NCBI RefSeq assembly: GCF_002179555.1
Contig: NZ_NHOU01000001.1
Coordinates: forward strand, 62,001-126,000
Source: Salinicola salarius
GTDB taxonomy: Bacteria > Pseudomonadota > Gammaproteobacteria > Pseudomonadales > Halomonadaceae
Reading direction: 5' to 3'
Length of the DNA stretch: 64,000 nucleotides
The translations under genes were made by a program, and so were the position numbers. How positions within the stretch are numbered: position 1 is the stretch's first letter; each line of letters begins with the position of its first letter. Under the pieces are notes generated by a model. The model was not told the DNA's origin. It ran no database searches and saw nothing but the letters and a program-made list of their open reading frames with translations. Shown in pieces: positions 16,683 through 26,610 of the stretch.

Positions 16683-18281
16683 TCAGGCGGCCCCGGATTC
16701 GATAAAGGCCGCCTTGAGCAGTGCCTGGGTATACGCCTCGCGCGGGTGGTTGAAGATGGCATCCACCGAGCCGTGTTCGATGACGCGGCCCTCTTTCATC
16801 ACCATCACGTCGTCGGAGAGCGCGCGCACCACTGAGAGGTCGTGGCTGATGAAGAGATACGTCAGGCCGTGCTTCTTCTGCAGGTCGCGGAGCAGGTCGA
16901 TGACACGAACCTGGACCGAGCGGTCGAGCGCCGAGGTCGGTTCGTCGAGCAGCAGCAGTTCCGGCTTGAGAATCAGCGCACGGGCGATGGCGATACGCTG
17001 GCGCTGGCCGCCGGAAAATTCATGCGGATAGCGGTTGCGCATGGCGGGATCGAGGGCGACCTCTTCCAGCGCGGCGATGACTTCCGCCTCGCGCTGGCGT
17101 CGGTTCATTTCCGGATGATGTACCTTGAGACCTTCGCTGATGATGTCGCCCACCGTCATGCGCGGGGAGAGCGAACCGAAGGGGTCCTGGAACACCACCT
17201 GCAGACGCGAGCGCAGCGGACGCATTCCCGATTTGTCGAGCCCGGAGATGTCGGCGTCTTCGAAGCGGATGTCGCCTTCGGACTTCAGCAGCCGCAGCAG
17301 GGCGCGGCCGAGGGTCGACTTGCCGGAACCGGATTCGCCAACGATGCCCAAGGTCTGCCCGCGGCGAATCGACAGGTCGATGCCACGCACGGCCTCGAAG
17401 TACTCGCTCTTGCCGAACAGGCGCTTCTTGAGCGGGAAACGCACCTTGATATCGTGCCCGCTGAGCAGTACCGGCGAATCTGCCGGTGCGGGTTCCTTGC
17501 GGCCTCGCGGAATCGCGTCCAGAAGCATGCGGGTGTAGTCGTGGCGCGGGTTGTCGAACACCTCGAGCGTGCGGCCGCTCTCGACCACTTCGCCATAGCG
17601 CATTACCGCGACGTGATCGGCGAAATGGCGAACGATGCTCAGGTCATGGGTGATGAACAGAATCGCCATGCCGTACTCGGCCTGCAGCGACTTGAGCAAC
17701 TCGAGGATCTGCGCCTGGACCGTGACGTCGAGCGCCGTGGTCGGTTCATCGGCGATCAGCAGCTTGGGTTCGCAGGCCAGTGCCATCGCGATCATCACCC
17801 GTTGACGCTGACCGCCGGAGAGCTCGTACGGATAGCTGTCGATGCGCCGCTCCGGCTCGGGGATGCCGACCTGGTTCAGCAGCTCCAGCACCCGCTGGCG
17901 ATTGGCCTGGCCCGTGAGCTGCTTGTGCTTGACCAGCACCTCGCCAATCTGGCGGCCGATGCGGTGGAGCGGATTGAGCGAGGTCATCGGCTCCTGGAAG
18001 ATCATCGAGATGTCGTTGCCGCGTACCCGGCGCATGCGCTTGGGCGTCACTTCGAGCAGGTTTTCGCCATTGAAACGGATGGCGCCGGTGGTCTCGGCGA
18101 GCTCGGGCAGCAGGCGCATGGCGGCGGTGGAGGTCACCGATTTGCCGGAGCCGGATTCGCCCACCAGGGCCAGCGTCTCGCCCTCGGCGATGGTGAAGCT
18201 CACGTCCTTGACCGCGGTCACCGGGCCGGTAGGCAACTGGAAGGTCACGCTGAGCTTGTCGATTTCGAGCAAAGTACTCAT
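16683..18281 (-). CDS. Fused peptide ABC transporter ATPase (OppD-OppF type)
   Basis: A 532-residue double ABC protein that energises the peptide importer encoded upstream. The first half starts [20 protein letters not shown] with Walker A GESGSGKS, signature LSGGQRQRV and Walker [13 protein letters not shown]. The second has Walker [18 protein letters not shown] and [12 protein letters not shown]. Fusion of the D and F subunits resembles E. coli YejF. ATG 18281 has AGGAG at 7 bases; the frame is open to 18395 but that extension overlaps oppC. It closes a leftward operon. Confidence 0.93.
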   Translation of the reverse strand: MSTLLEIDKLSVTFQLPTGPVTAVKDVSFTIAEGETLALVGESGSGKSVTSTAAMRLLPELAETTGAIRFNGENLLEVTPKRMRRVRGNDISMIFQEPMTSLNPLHRIGRQIGEVLVKHKQLTGQANRQRVLELLNQVGIPEPERRIDSYPYELSGGQRQRVMIAMALACEPKLLIADEPTTALDVTVQAQILELLKSLQAEYGMAILFITHDLSIVRHFADHVAVMRYGEVVESGRTLEVFDNPRHDYTRMLLDAIPRGRKEPAPADSPVLLSGHDIKVRFPLKKRLFGKSEYFEAVRGIDLSIRRGQTLGIVGESGSGKSTLGRALLRLLKSEGDIRFEDADISGLDKSGMRPLRSRLQVVFQDPFGSLSPRMTVGDIISEGLKVHHPEMNRRQREAEVIAALEEVALDPAMRNRYPHEFSGGQRQRIAIARALILKPELLLLDEPTSALDRSVQVRVIDLLRDLQKKHGLTYLFISHDLSVVRALSDDVMVMKEGRVIEHGSVDAIFNHPREAYTQALLKAAFIESGAA

Positions 18282-18292
18282 GAAACGGCTCC

Positions 18293-19264
18293 TTAGCGCG
18301 TGCGCGGATCGAGGGCATCGCGTAGCCCATCGCCCAGGAAGTTGAGACAGAACAGCGTCGCTGCCAGGAAGAACGACGGCACCAGCAGCATCCATGGTGC
18401 GCTTTCCATCATGTCGACGCCTTCAGAGATCAGTACGCCCCAACTGGTCAGCGGTTCCTGCACGCCGAGGCCCAGGAACGACAGGAAGCTCTCCAGCAGG
18501 ATCACCTTGGGCACGGTCAGGGTGACGTAGATGATCACCGGGCCGATGGCGTTGGGAATCAGATGGCGGGTGACGATCTTGGTATCGCGCACGCCCAGCG
18601 CATGGGCGGCCTCGATGAATTCCCGCCGCTTCAGTGCCAGCGTCTGGCCGCGCACGATACGTGCCATGTCGAGCCACTCCACCGCACCGATGGCGGCGTA
18701 GATCAGGAAGATGTTGCGCCCGAACACCACCATCAACAGGATCACCAGGAACATGAACGGCAGCGAATACATGATGTCGACGAAACGCATCATGTAGTTG
18801 TCGACGCGACCGCCCAGATACCCCGAGATGGCGCCGTAGAGCACGCCGATCACCAGACTGACGAAAGAAGCGACCAGCGCCACCGACAGTGACACGCGCC
18901 CGCCATAGAGCACGCGGGTGAGCAGGTCGCGGCCGTTGGCGTCGGTGCCGAGATAGTGCGCGCCTTCCAGCGTCGGACCGGTGCCGAAAGCGTTCCAGTC
19001 GACCTCGGCAAGCCCCCACGGCAGCAGCCACGGGCCGACGATGCACACCACGATGATCGCAAGCAGCAGGCCCAGGCTGGCCATGGCGGCGCGGTTCTGG
19101 CTGAGACGACGCCAGGCGTCGCGAGCCAGGCTTTCACCCACCGGCGCGCCCTCTTTCGTGCCCGGGGTTTCCGGGTCAGGAGAGCGGGGCGGATTGGGGC
19201 CACCAGCGGGTAGCGGGGTGCCATCCGGCTGTTTGCCGCTATAGGGCTTGGATTCGGATGTCAT
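18293..19264 (-). CDS. oppC: Peptide ABC transporter permease, OppC type
   Basis: A 323-residue inner-membrane permease. After a Pro-rich cytoplasmic N-terminus it has the OppC-specific first helix (AAMASLGLLLAIIVVCIVGPWLL), the segment HYLGTDANGRDLLTRVLYGGRVSLSV split here as HYLGTDANGRDL and VLYGGRVSLSV, and the EAA loop EAAHALGVRDTKIVTRHLIP that contacts the ATPase. GGGAGG precedes the ATG. It lies 11 bases upstream of the fused ATPase gene. The spacer to oppB contains a 15-bp tandem repeat. Confidence 0.93.
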   Translation of the reverse strand: MTSESKPYSGKQPDGTPLPAGGPNPPRSPDPETPGTKEGAPVGESLARDAWRRLSQNRAAMASLGLLLAIIVVCIVGPWLLPWGLAEVDWNAFGTGPTLEGAHYLGTDANGRDLLTRVLYGGRVSLSVALVASFVSLVIGVLYGAISGYLGGRVDNYMMRFVDIMYSLPFMFLVILLMVVFGRNIFLIYAAIGAVEWLDMARIVRGQTLALKRREFIEAAHALGVRDTKIVTRHLIPNAIGPVIIYVTLTVPKVILLESFLSFLGLGVQEPLTSWGVLISEGVDMMESAPWMLLVPSFFLAATLFCLNFLGDGLRDALDPRTR

Positions 19265-19286
19265 CAGCGGCCTCCCTGTTCTTTGT

Positions 19287-19349
19287 GATCGTCATTGTCA
19301 TGATCGTCATTGTCATGATCGTCATTGTCATGATCGTCATTGCTGTCAT
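19287..19349. repeat. 15-bp tandem repeat between oppB and oppC
   Basis: GATCGTCATTGTCAT occurs three times in perfect tandem (19287-19331), with a fourth copy carrying a 3-base insertion (19332-19349). A fifth GATCG then follows. It lies in the 122-base gap between two genes that are normally adjacent. Confidence 0.85.
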
Positions 19350-19386
19350 GATCGGATCGTCGTCACGGTCGAGTCGTTGTCGGGGA

Positions 19387-20313
19387 TTAGTCGTCATAGC
19401 GGATCTGGGGGTCGAGTGCCGAATAGAGCAGGTCGACGATCAGGTTCATCAACACGATCAGCACGCCGTAGAAGACCACGGTGCCCATGACCAGGGTGTA
19501 GTCGCGGTTGAGCGCGCCCTGGACGAAGTAGCGGCCGATGCCGGGAATACCGAAGATCTGCTCGATGACCACGGAACCCGTGATGATCCCGGCGATGGCC
19601 GGGCCGAGATAGGACATCACCGGCAGCAGCGCGGGGCGAATGGCATGGCGCCAGATCACTTCGCCCTCGTTGAGCCCCTTGGCGCGGGCGGTACGGATGA
19701 AGTGGCTGCCCAGCACCTCGATCATGCTGGCGCGCATCATCCGCGCGATGTAGGCGATCTGCTGGATCGACAGCGCCACCACCGGCAGCACCAGATTGGG
19801 CAGTGCGCCGCCGTTCCAGCCGCCCGCCGGCAGCCAGCCCAGCAGCACGCCGAACACCAGCGCGAAGATCGGCGCGATCACGAAGTTGGGAACCGCGATG
19901 CCGGTCAGCGCCGTGCCCATGACCATATAGTCGACCGTCGAGTTGCGCTTCAGCGCCGCCGCGATGCCCAGCGGCAGCCCGACAATCAGTGCCAGCAGTA
20001 TCGCCAGCCCCCCGATTTCCAGGCTGACCGGAAAGCCCTGCATGATCAGCTCGGTGACCGAGAAATCCTTGTACTTGAATGACGGCCCGAAATCACCCTG
20101 GAGCAGGTTGCCCATGTAGCGCAGATACTGCATCGGCAGCGGCTCGTCGAGATGATAGGCCGCCATCAGGTTGGCTTCGATCTCCGGCGGCAGCTGGCGT
20201 TCGCCGTCGAACGGCCCGCCCGGCGCCACGCGCATCAAAAAGAACGAGATCGTGATCACGATCAATAGCGTGGGGATCGCCTGCAGCAGGCGCTTGAGGG
20301 TATAGATCAGCAT
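19387..20313 (-). CDS. oppB: Peptide ABC transporter permease, OppB type
   Basis: A 308-residue permease, starting MLIYTLKRLLQAIPTLLIV with the first transmembrane helix and the OppB features FFLMRVAPGGPFDGER, LDEPLPMQYLRYM and LGDFGPSFKYKD-like QGDFGPSFKYKD. The EAA loop is RTARAKGLNEGEVIWRHAIR. Length and motifs match OppB closely. It follows the fourth binding-protein gene by 43 bases and precedes oppC, forming the channel of the importer. Confidence 0.94.
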   Translation of the reverse strand: MLIYTLKRLLQAIPTLLIVITISFFLMRVAPGGPFDGERQLPPEIEANLMAAYHLDEPLPMQYLRYMGNLLQGDFGPSFKYKDFSVTELIMQGFPVSLEIGGLAILLALIVGLPLGIAAALKRNSTVDYMVMGTALTGIAVPNFVIAPIFALVFGVLLGWLPAGGWNGGALPNLVLPVVALSIQQIAYIARMMRASMIEVLGSHFIRTARAKGLNEGEVIWRHAIRPALLPVMSYLGPAIAGIITGSVVIEQIFGIPGIGRYFVQGALNRDYTLVMGTVVFYGVLIVLMNLIVDLLYSALDPQIRYDD

Positions 20314-20356
20314 GCCGGATCACCTGAGCCTGAACATAGCGGTGTCTTCGAGAGAA

Positions 20357-21961
20357 TCATTGCTCGCTCTCCTGGAGATAGCGCAGCGGGTGGACGTCCA
20401 TCGGATTGATTTCCCAGCCCTGAATGGCGGGCGAGACGAGATGGACGGAGACATAGTCGTAGAGTGGCAGCAGGGCGTAGTCGTCCAGCAGCCGTTGCTG
20501 GGCACGGGTCATCAACTGGCGGCGTTTCTGCGGATCGAGCTCCCGCGTGCTCTTGGCCACCAGCGCGTCGTATTCGGCATCGTGATAACCGCTACTCCGG
20601 CTGGCCGAGCCGCTGTCGGCGTAGGCATTGAGAAAGTCGAACGGATCGTTGATGGTCGCCACCATGCCGTAACGGGCCACTTCGAAATTGCCTTCGCGGA
20701 TGGTGGCGTAGTGCACGGCCGCTTCGGAATTGATCAGTTCGACTTCCACGCCCAGCGGCTTCCACATCGCGGCCACGGCCACCGCAATCTTCTTGTGATC
20801 TTCCAGCGTGTTGTAGTTGAGCCGCAGGCGTAGCGGATGGTCGGGGCCATAGCCCGCTTCCTGCATCAGCGCTTTGGCGCGGGCCATGCGCTCGTCCATC
20901 GTCATGTCGGCGAAATCGAGATCGCCACGCGGGGCGTTAGCGGTATTGCGCGGCACGTACCAGAACGAGGGCGTCTGGCCCTGGCCCAGAATCTGGTCGG
21001 TAATGACATCGCGTCGGACGGCCAGGTTGAGGGCTTCGCGCACGCGGCGATCCGCCAGCGGCTGCCCGTCGTGAAGATTGAACATGTAGAAATATTCCGC
21101 CGTCAGCGGACCGACTCTCAGCGCGTCGCCGAGGTTCTCCCTGGCCCAGGCGAAGCGCGAGGAGGGAACGCTCGAGTAGGCGATGTCCATCTCGCCGGTG
21201 CGAAAGCGATTCAGCGCGGCGTTGGCATCATCGATCGGGTAGAACACGGCCTCATCGACCGAGACCTGGTCGGCATCGTAGTAGTGCGGATTTCTGGTCA
21301 CCACGATCCGGGACTGGGGCTGCCACTGGCTGAGCGTGAAGACGCCGCTGGAGACGGTGTCGCCGGGTTTGATCCAGCCATCGTCAGCGTTGGCCAGCAC
21401 GTGTTCCGGCAGCGGCGAGGCTTCGGTCATCGCCAGCGCCTGCAGAAACCAGGCGGTGGGCTGCGTCAACCGGATGCGCAGCGTATGCGCGTCGACGGCC
21501 TCGACCCCGAGTGTGTCGGGGCTTTTCTCGCCAGCATTGATCGCCCGGGCGTTGACGATAGGGTAATAGAGATTGGCGTTCTGGTTGGCGATCGCTGGTT
21601 CCAGCACGCGGCGCAGGGCGAACACGGCGTCATCGGCGGTGATCGGCTCGCCGTCCGACCACTCGGCGTCACGCAGATGGAAGGTGTACTGCTTGCCGTC
21701 GTCGCTGATCTCCCAGTGCTCGGCGAGCCCGGGGACCAGGCTGCCGTCGGCGGCGTAGGTGACCAGCCGCTCGAACAGCGCCCGCGTGATCCGGGTTTCC
21801 CAGACGCCGCTGGTCTTCTGCGGATCGAGAGAGCCCGGCTCGGCGCCATTGGCGATATCGACGGTGAAAGCCTGTGCCGGGACGGCCATTGCGCCCAGCG
21901 CGATGCCGCCCAGCGCGGCAAGCAGGTAACGCGACATCATCTTGTGGTGCTTCGAAATCAT
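20357..21961 (-). CDS. Peptide ABC transporter substrate-binding protein, OppA/MppA family (paralogue 4)
   Basis: A 534-residue periplasmic binding protein (SBP_bac_5 family) with a signal peptide (LLAALGGIALGAMAVPAQA). It has the family landmarks EPGSLDPQKTSGVWETRI, AEWSDGEPITADDAVFALRR and ADRRVREALNLAVRRDVI. At the position of the OppA acidic residue that binds the peptide amino terminus it reads MVATINDPF, lacking the Asp of OppA's CADYNEP. I chose ATG 21961 (AGGA close by); 21940 is also possible. It is nearest the permease genes and the most diverged of the four paralogues. Confidence 0.88.
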   Translation of the reverse strand: MISKHHKMMSRYLLAALGGIALGAMAVPAQAFTVDIANGAEPGSLDPQKTSGVWETRITRALFERLVTYAADGSLVPGLAEHWEISDDGKQYTFHLRDAEWSDGEPITADDAVFALRRVLEPAIANQNANLYYPIVNARAINAGEKSPDTLGVEAVDAHTLRIRLTQPTAWFLQALAMTEASPLPEHVLANADDGWIKPGDTVSSGVFTLSQWQPQSRIVVTRNPHYYDADQVSVDEAVFYPIDDANAALNRFRTGEMDIAYSSVPSSRFAWARENLGDALRVGPLTAEYFYMFNLHDGQPLADRRVREALNLAVRRDVITDQILGQGQTPSFWYVPRNTANAPRGDLDFADMTMDERMARAKALMQEAGYGPDHPLRLRLNYNTLEDHKKIAVAVAAMWKPLGVEVELINSEAAVHYATIREGNFEVARYGMVATINDPFDFLNAYADSGSASRSSGYHDAEYDALVAKSTRELDPQKRRQLMTRAQQRLLDDYALLPLYDYVSVHLVSPAIQGWEINPMDVHPLRYLQESEQ

Positions 21962-22036
21962 CTTGTCCTGCGTCCCTCGGCCACCGGTCGCAGTGATCGC
22001 GCGACTCGGCGGCATTGGTGATCGAGTGTCTTGTCG

Positions 22037-23653
22037 TCAATCCGCGTCTAGCGAGAACCATCGCGACAGATGCCGGTTGAGCGCGTTGTCTTCCCAGCCT
22101 TCCAGCTTCGGGTTGACCAGGTTGCGCGAGACATCGACGTAGATCGGCGCCACGGCATAGTCGGAAAGCGCCTGCCGCTCGGCCTGCTGTAGCAGTTGCT
22201 GGCGGGCGGCCATGTCGGTTTCGCGGCTGGCCCTGGCCATCAGCTCGTCGAACGCCTGACTGCGATAGCCGCCGTAATTTTTGGGCGAGTCGCTCTGCAG
22301 GATGCCGAGGAAGTTGCTGGCGTCGTCGAAGTCCGCGACCCAACTGCCGCGGCCGACGTCGAAGTTGCCGGCGGCGAGCTCGGCGTAGTGAACTGCGCCC
22401 TCGGCGTTGACCAGCTGCGTCTCGACGCCGAGCGGCTTCCACATGGCGGCCAGCGCCACGGCGATGCGCTTGTTGGCCTCGGTGGTGGAGTAGCGCAGCG
22501 TCAGCTCGAGCGGGTGATCGGGGCCGTAGCCGGCGTCTTTCAGCAGCGCCTGGGCCTCGGCGACTCGCTCGTCCCTTGCCTGATCGAGGCCGGGCATGGC
22601 TTGGGCGTCGTAGTGGCTGACCCCTTCCGGAACGAAGCCGCTGGCCGGGGAGACGACGCCGTCCATGATCTGATCGGCGATGACGTCGCGGCGGATCGCC
22701 AGGTTAAGTGCTTCCCGCACCCGCTTGTCGGCGGTCGGGTGGCCGTCGCGCTGGTTGAGCGCGAAGTAGTAGTTGGCCAGCTGCGGCGCGAGGTGGACGG
22801 CGTCGGGCAGGTTCTGCTGCAGCCACTGGTAACGATCCGGCGAGAAGTCGCGGACGATGTCCAGGCCGCCGGCGCGGAAGCGCTGCAGGCCGGCGCTGCG
22901 GTCCTCGACCGGATAGTAGTCGACGCCATCGAGCGCGACGTCTGCGGCTGCATGAAACTCGGCGTTCTTGCGCGCCGCGATATGATCGTGGGAGATCCAG
23001 CCGGTCGGCGTGAAGGCACCGTTGGTCGCGATGTGATCCATCTGCGTCCAGTCGTTGCCGAATTTCTCGACCAGATGCGATGGCACGGGAGACGCGGCGA
23101 TATGAGCCAGCAGCGTCGGGAAGTAGGGCGTCGGCTGATCGAGCGTGATCTTCAAGGTCTTGGCGTCGACGGCTTCGACGCCGAGTTCGGGGGCGTCCTT
23201 CTCGCCCTTGGTATGCGCTTCGGCGCCGCGAATCGGATAGAACAGGCTGGCATAGACGGCGCCATTGGCCGGGTCGAACAGGCGCTGGAAGGCGAGCACG
23301 AAATCCTCGGCGACCACGGGTTCGCCATCCGACCAGTTGGCGTCGTCGCGCAGCTTGAAGGTATAGACCTTGCCGTCGTCGCTGAGTGACCAATCGCTGG
23401 CTGCGCCGGGGATGTATTTACCGGAAGGATCCAGCGTGACCAGGCCTTCGAACAGATCGCCCAGGACGTCGTTCTCCCAGGTACTGCCACCGATCCGAGC
23501 GGTATCCAGCGAGGCGGGCTCGCCTTGAATACCGATGCTCAGCGTGGCGGCCTGCACGCTGCTGGTCAGTAGACCCAGCCCCAGCAGCAGGCCAAAGCGG
23601 CCTGGCCGACGATGAAGTCGTTGTTTACGCGGTTGGTGCATGATCGAGTCCAT
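22037..23653 (-). CDS. Peptide ABC transporter substrate-binding protein, OppA family (paralogue 3)
   Basis: A 538-residue periplasmic binding protein with a signal peptide (FGLLLGLGLLTSSVQA) and the OppA landmarks GEPASLDTARIGG, ANWSDGEPVVAEDFVLAFQR, RDGHPTADKRVREALNLAIR and AAMWKPLGVETQ. The amino-terminus anchor region reads WVADFDDASNF, keeping the Asp of OppA. Start 23653 is used; an ATG at 23641 is equally possible and neither has a strong Shine-Dalgarno sequence. It follows the NlpC/P60 gene after a 163-base gap with a 12-bp tandem repeat. Confidence 0.9.
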   Translation of the reverse strand: MDSIMHQPRKQRLHRRPGRFGLLLGLGLLTSSVQAATLSIGIQGEPASLDTARIGGSTWENDVLGDLFEGLVTLDPSGKYIPGAASDWSLSDDGKVYTFKLRDDANWSDGEPVVAEDFVLAFQRLFDPANGAVYASLFYPIRGAEAHTKGEKDAPELGVEAVDAKTLKITLDQPTPYFPTLLAHIAASPVPSHLVEKFGNDWTQMDHIATNGAFTPTGWISHDHIAARKNAEFHAAADVALDGVDYYPVEDRSAGLQRFRAGGLDIVRDFSPDRYQWLQQNLPDAVHLAPQLANYYFALNQRDGHPTADKRVREALNLAIRRDVIADQIMDGVVSPASGFVPEGVSHYDAQAMPGLDQARDERVAEAQALLKDAGYGPDHPLELTLRYSTTEANKRIAVALAAMWKPLGVETQLVNAEGAVHYAELAAGNFDVGRGSWVADFDDASNFLGILQSDSPKNYGGYRSQAFDELMARASRETDMAARQQLLQQAERQALSDYAVAPIYVDVSRNLVNPKLEGWEDNALNRHLSRWFSLDAD

Positions 23654-23687
23654 CCGTTATTAGACAATTGTTGTTACTGGTCTAGTT

Positions 23688-23728
23688 GCCGGGCTTGTCG
23701 CCGGGCTTGTCGCCGGGCTGTGTGCCGG
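23688..23728. repeat. 12-bp tandem repeat between paralogue 3 and the NlpC/P60 gene
   Basis: GCCGGGCTTGTC occurs twice perfectly (23688-23711), then GCCGGGCTGTGT and a partial unit. The intergenic gap is 163 bases. It shows no clear hairpin terminator. Confidence 0.7.
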
Positions 23729-23816
23729 GGACGGGAACCCATCTCGATCGTATTCCATTCGGCGCCGGTAACGGCGCTTTTCTGCATCGCTGTCTTGCTA
23801 TCGCCAGCGTCTCGAC

Positions 23817-24758
23817 TCAGGACGCTTCCGGCGTGGATAGGTAGCGGCGCACCGCGCAGAGCTGTTCGGCATAGCGACTGCCACCGAGCCGGCGACATTC
23901 GATGCGCGCATTGTTCGTCGGCGAGTGCAGCATACGGTCCTCGCCGAGATAGAGCGCGACGTGATCGACCACTAACCGGCCTGTGTCGTCGGGCTTCTCG
24001 AAGAACAATAGGTCGCCGGGGCGGCGCTCGCCGAGTTCGACCGGCTGCCCCGTCTCGACCTGATCGGAGGCGTCGCGGGGCAGTGCGATGCCTATGGCGG
24101 CGAACAGACTGTGCACCAGCCCCGAGCAGTCGTAGCCGAAGCTTGAGTTGCCGGCCCACAGGTAGCGCAGACCGTCGAAGCGTCGCCCTAGCGTTTCCAG
24201 CGTGGCGGCGACTGCTGGGAAGCTTTCATCCGGCAGATGGACGCTGCCCCGTGGCAGCCAGCCCCGCCCCAGCGACGTTTCCACCCAGATGCGAGAGAGA
24301 TCTTCATCGCTGGATGGCGTGGCCACAGACAGTCGTGTCAGAAAGCTCAGTTTCAGCGAGCGACCCTGGGGCAGGCCCTGCATCCAGGCGACAGGCGTGA
24401 CCACCGTTGCCGCTTCGGTGCCGACGGCGAGGCAGCCTTCCCCTTCGGCGAGCTGCGTGGCCGGAATCCAGCCGGGATAGCCGCGAGGATCGAGCGACGA
24501 GCGCTGGTTCGGGACCACCACGCGACACCAGTCGTTGCCCTGGCTGTCCCGACGGCGTTCGAGGATCCCGACCGGCGTATCCAGCAGCACCTGGGTGGCG
24601 AGCCGTTTCTCCTTGCACAGCGCGAGCCGGGTATCGTCATCCAGCGCGGCCAGCCAGTGTTCCAGCAGAGCCGGGTTGCCCAGCGCCGAGGCATCGATGG
24701 CCCGGGGTGCGTCGGGGGAGGCCCACAATCCCGCCACGGCGACGGCGACGCAGCTCAT
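23817..24758 (-). CDS. YkfC-like NlpC/P60 family peptidase (gamma-D-Glu-diaminoacid endopeptidase)
   Basis: A 313-residue cysteine peptidase with two bacterial SH3-like N-terminal domains and a C-terminal NlpC/P60 domain. The catalytic Cys is in YDCSGLVHSLF, the His in DHVALYLG and a third polar residue in LHSPT. The N-terminus (VAVAVAGLWASPDAPRAID) matches the cytoplasmic YkfC group and is not a signal peptide. YkfC of Bacillus cleaves gamma-D-Glu-diaminopimelate bonds in imported muropeptides, next to peptide transporter genes. The position inside an Opp cluster supports the same role here. GGGGA precedes the ATG. Confidence 0.85.
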   Translation of the reverse strand: MSCVAVAVAGLWASPDAPRAIDASALGNPALLEHWLAALDDDTRLALCKEKRLATQVLLDTPVGILERRRDSQGNDWCRVVVPNQRSSLDPRGYPGWIPATQLAEGEGCLAVGTEAATVVTPVAWMQGLPQGRSLKLSFLTRLSVATPSSDEDLSRIWVETSLGRGWLPRGSVHLPDESFPAVAATLETLGRRFDGLRYLWAGNSSFGYDCSGLVHSLFAAIGIALPRDASDQVETGQPVELGERRPGDLLFFEKPDDTGRLVVDHVALYLGEDRMLHSPTNNARIECRRLGGSRYAEQLCAVRRYLSTPEAS

Positions 24759-24811
24759 GTCGATGTCCCCTGATGACTCATGCCAGTGCTTCCGGAAGAC
24801 CGCTCAAGTCG

Positions 24812-26410
24812 TTACTCGGTGAAGTGAACCCAACGTGACGGATGGTCGTCCTCGACGTTGTCTTCCCAGCCTTCGAGTTTCGGATTGACCAGGTTGCGCG
24901 TGACGTAGGTCAGCATGGGAATGAACGCATAGTCGTCCAGGGCCACGTTCTCGGCTTTCTCGAGAATTTTTTCCCGGGCGTCGAGATCCTGTGTCTGCGC
25001 GGCCTGGTCCATCAGCTTGTCGTACTCGGGATTGGAGTAGGTGCCGTAATTGTTGCCGACACCGGTATGCAGCAGCGTGAGGAAATTCTCGGCGTCGTTG
25101 TAGTCGGCGATCCAGCCGGCGCGCGCGACATCGAAATCGCCTTGCTGGATGGTCTGGTAATGGACGGTCGCTTCGGAATTGATCATCTGTACGTTGATGC
25201 CCAGCGGCTTCCACATGGCGGCCACGGCGATGGCGATCTTCTTGTGCTCGTCACTGGTGTTGTAGCGCAGGCGCAGTTCGAGCGGATGATCCGGACCGTA
25301 ACCGGCTTCCTTCAACAGGTCCTTGGCACGGGCCATGCGATCGTTCATGTCGTCGCTGCCGAGGTCCATCTGCTGGGCGTCGTAGTGGCTGGTGCCCGGC
25401 GGGACCATGGCGGTGGAAGCCTTGAAGCTGCCGGCCATGATCTGCTCGGAGAGCACGTTGCGACGAATGGCCAGGTTGAGCGCTTCACGCACGCGCTTGT
25501 CGGCGGTGGGGTTGCCGTCGCGATTGTTGAGCACGTAGTAGTAGGAGCCGAGCATCGGGCTCATGTGCGTGGCATCAGGCAGGTTGTCGGTCAGCCACTG
25601 ATAACGGCTGGAAGGATAGTCGGTCAGTACGTCGAGCTCGCCGGCACGGAAACGGGAGATGCCGGCATTGCGGTCCTCGACGGTGTAGTAGTTGACGCCA
25701 TCCAGCGAGACATCGTCGGCGTCGTAGTAGGTCGGGCTCTTCTCGACGCTGATGCGCGACTGAGAGACCCAGTCCACCGGCTTGAAGGCGCCGTTGGAGG
25801 CGATGTGGTCGAGCTTGACCCAATCCTTGCCGTATTCGTCGACCAGATGCTTGGGCACCGGGTAGGCGGTGTAGTGGGTCAGCAACTGCAGGAAGTAGGG
25901 CGTGGGATGGTTGAGCGTGACCTTGAGCGTCTTGCCGCCATCCAGAGACTCGGCACCGAGAGTGTCGGCCGATTTGTCGCCGGTATTGACTGCCTCGGCG
26001 TTGACGATCGGATAGAGCATGTAGGCGTACTTGGAGGCGTTCTCCGGTGCCAGCAGGTGTTGCCAGCCGAACACGAAGTCCTCGGCGGTCACCGGCTCGC
26101 CGTCGGACCATTTTGCCCCTTCCCTCATGTGGAAGGTATAGGTCTTGCCATCGTCGGAGACTTCCCACTCGGTTGCCATGCCCGGCAGTAGCTCACCATC
26201 GGGAGATTGCTTGAGCAGGCCTTCGTAGACGTCCATCAGTACCTGGGATTCCCATACCCCGCCGGAAACCTGCGAGGTGTCGAACGAGGCGAGCTCGCCC
26301 TGAACGCCGATACTGAGGGTTTCGGCCAGCGCCGGCGTCGCTATCAGCGAGGTGGCCAGAGCCAGGGCACTAAGCGGGAACAGCGCGCGGGGGAGAGACA
26401 GCTTCGACAT
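24812..26410 (-). CDS. oppA: Peptide ABC transporter substrate-binding protein, OppA family (paralogue 2)
   Basis: A 532-residue binding protein with a signal peptide ending TPALA. It contains GELASFDTSQVSGGVWESQ, AKWSDGEPVTAEDFVFGWQH, TADKRVREALNLAIRR and LRYNTSDEHKKIAIAVAAMW. It is the paralogue most like OppA: the anchor region reads RAGWIADYNDAENF, retaining the Asp that binds the peptide N-terminus in OppA. GGAG lies ~10 bases before the ATG. It lies between paralogue 1 and the YkfC-like gene, 53 bases from the latter. Confidence 0.92.
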   Translation of the reverse strand: MSKLSLPRALFPLSALALATSLIATPALAETLSIGVQGELASFDTSQVSGGVWESQVLMDVYEGLLKQSPDGELLPGMATEWEVSDDGKTYTFHMREGAKWSDGEPVTAEDFVFGWQHLLAPENASKYAYMLYPIVNAEAVNTGDKSADTLGAESLDGGKTLKVTLNHPTPYFLQLLTHYTAYPVPKHLVDEYGKDWVKLDHIASNGAFKPVDWVSQSRISVEKSPTYYDADDVSLDGVNYYTVEDRNAGISRFRAGELDVLTDYPSSRYQWLTDNLPDATHMSPMLGSYYYVLNNRDGNPTADKRVREALNLAIRRNVLSEQIMAGSFKASTAMVPPGTSHYDAQQMDLGSDDMNDRMARAKDLLKEAGYGPDHPLELRLRYNTSDEHKKIAIAVAAMWKPLGINVQMINSEATVHYQTIQQGDFDVARAGWIADYNDAENFLTLLHTGVGNNYGTYSNPEYDKLMDQAAQTQDLDAREKILEKAENVALDDYAFIPMLTYVTRNLVNPKLEGWEDNVEDDHPSRWVHFTE

Positions 26411-26610
26411 CTATGGAAAACTCCGACTTGTTGTTGTGGCGCATGGGTCGTGGAACATTCGCGATGAGGCTCACGCGCCAAATGCGTTCAAAGGTTGATC
26501 GGCGCACGACACGTCCGAAGAATCGATGCGGTACCTTCGCGCGAACCTGATGGCTCGTCTAATTCAAATGCTCGATGAACCATTTCATTTCACGCATATG
26601 GGCGCGCAGA

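Noticed and set aside
19287-19349. Iteron or DnaA-box cluster (origin)
   Set aside because: The 15-bp repeats contain no DnaA box and lie within a transporter operon with no replication gene nearby.
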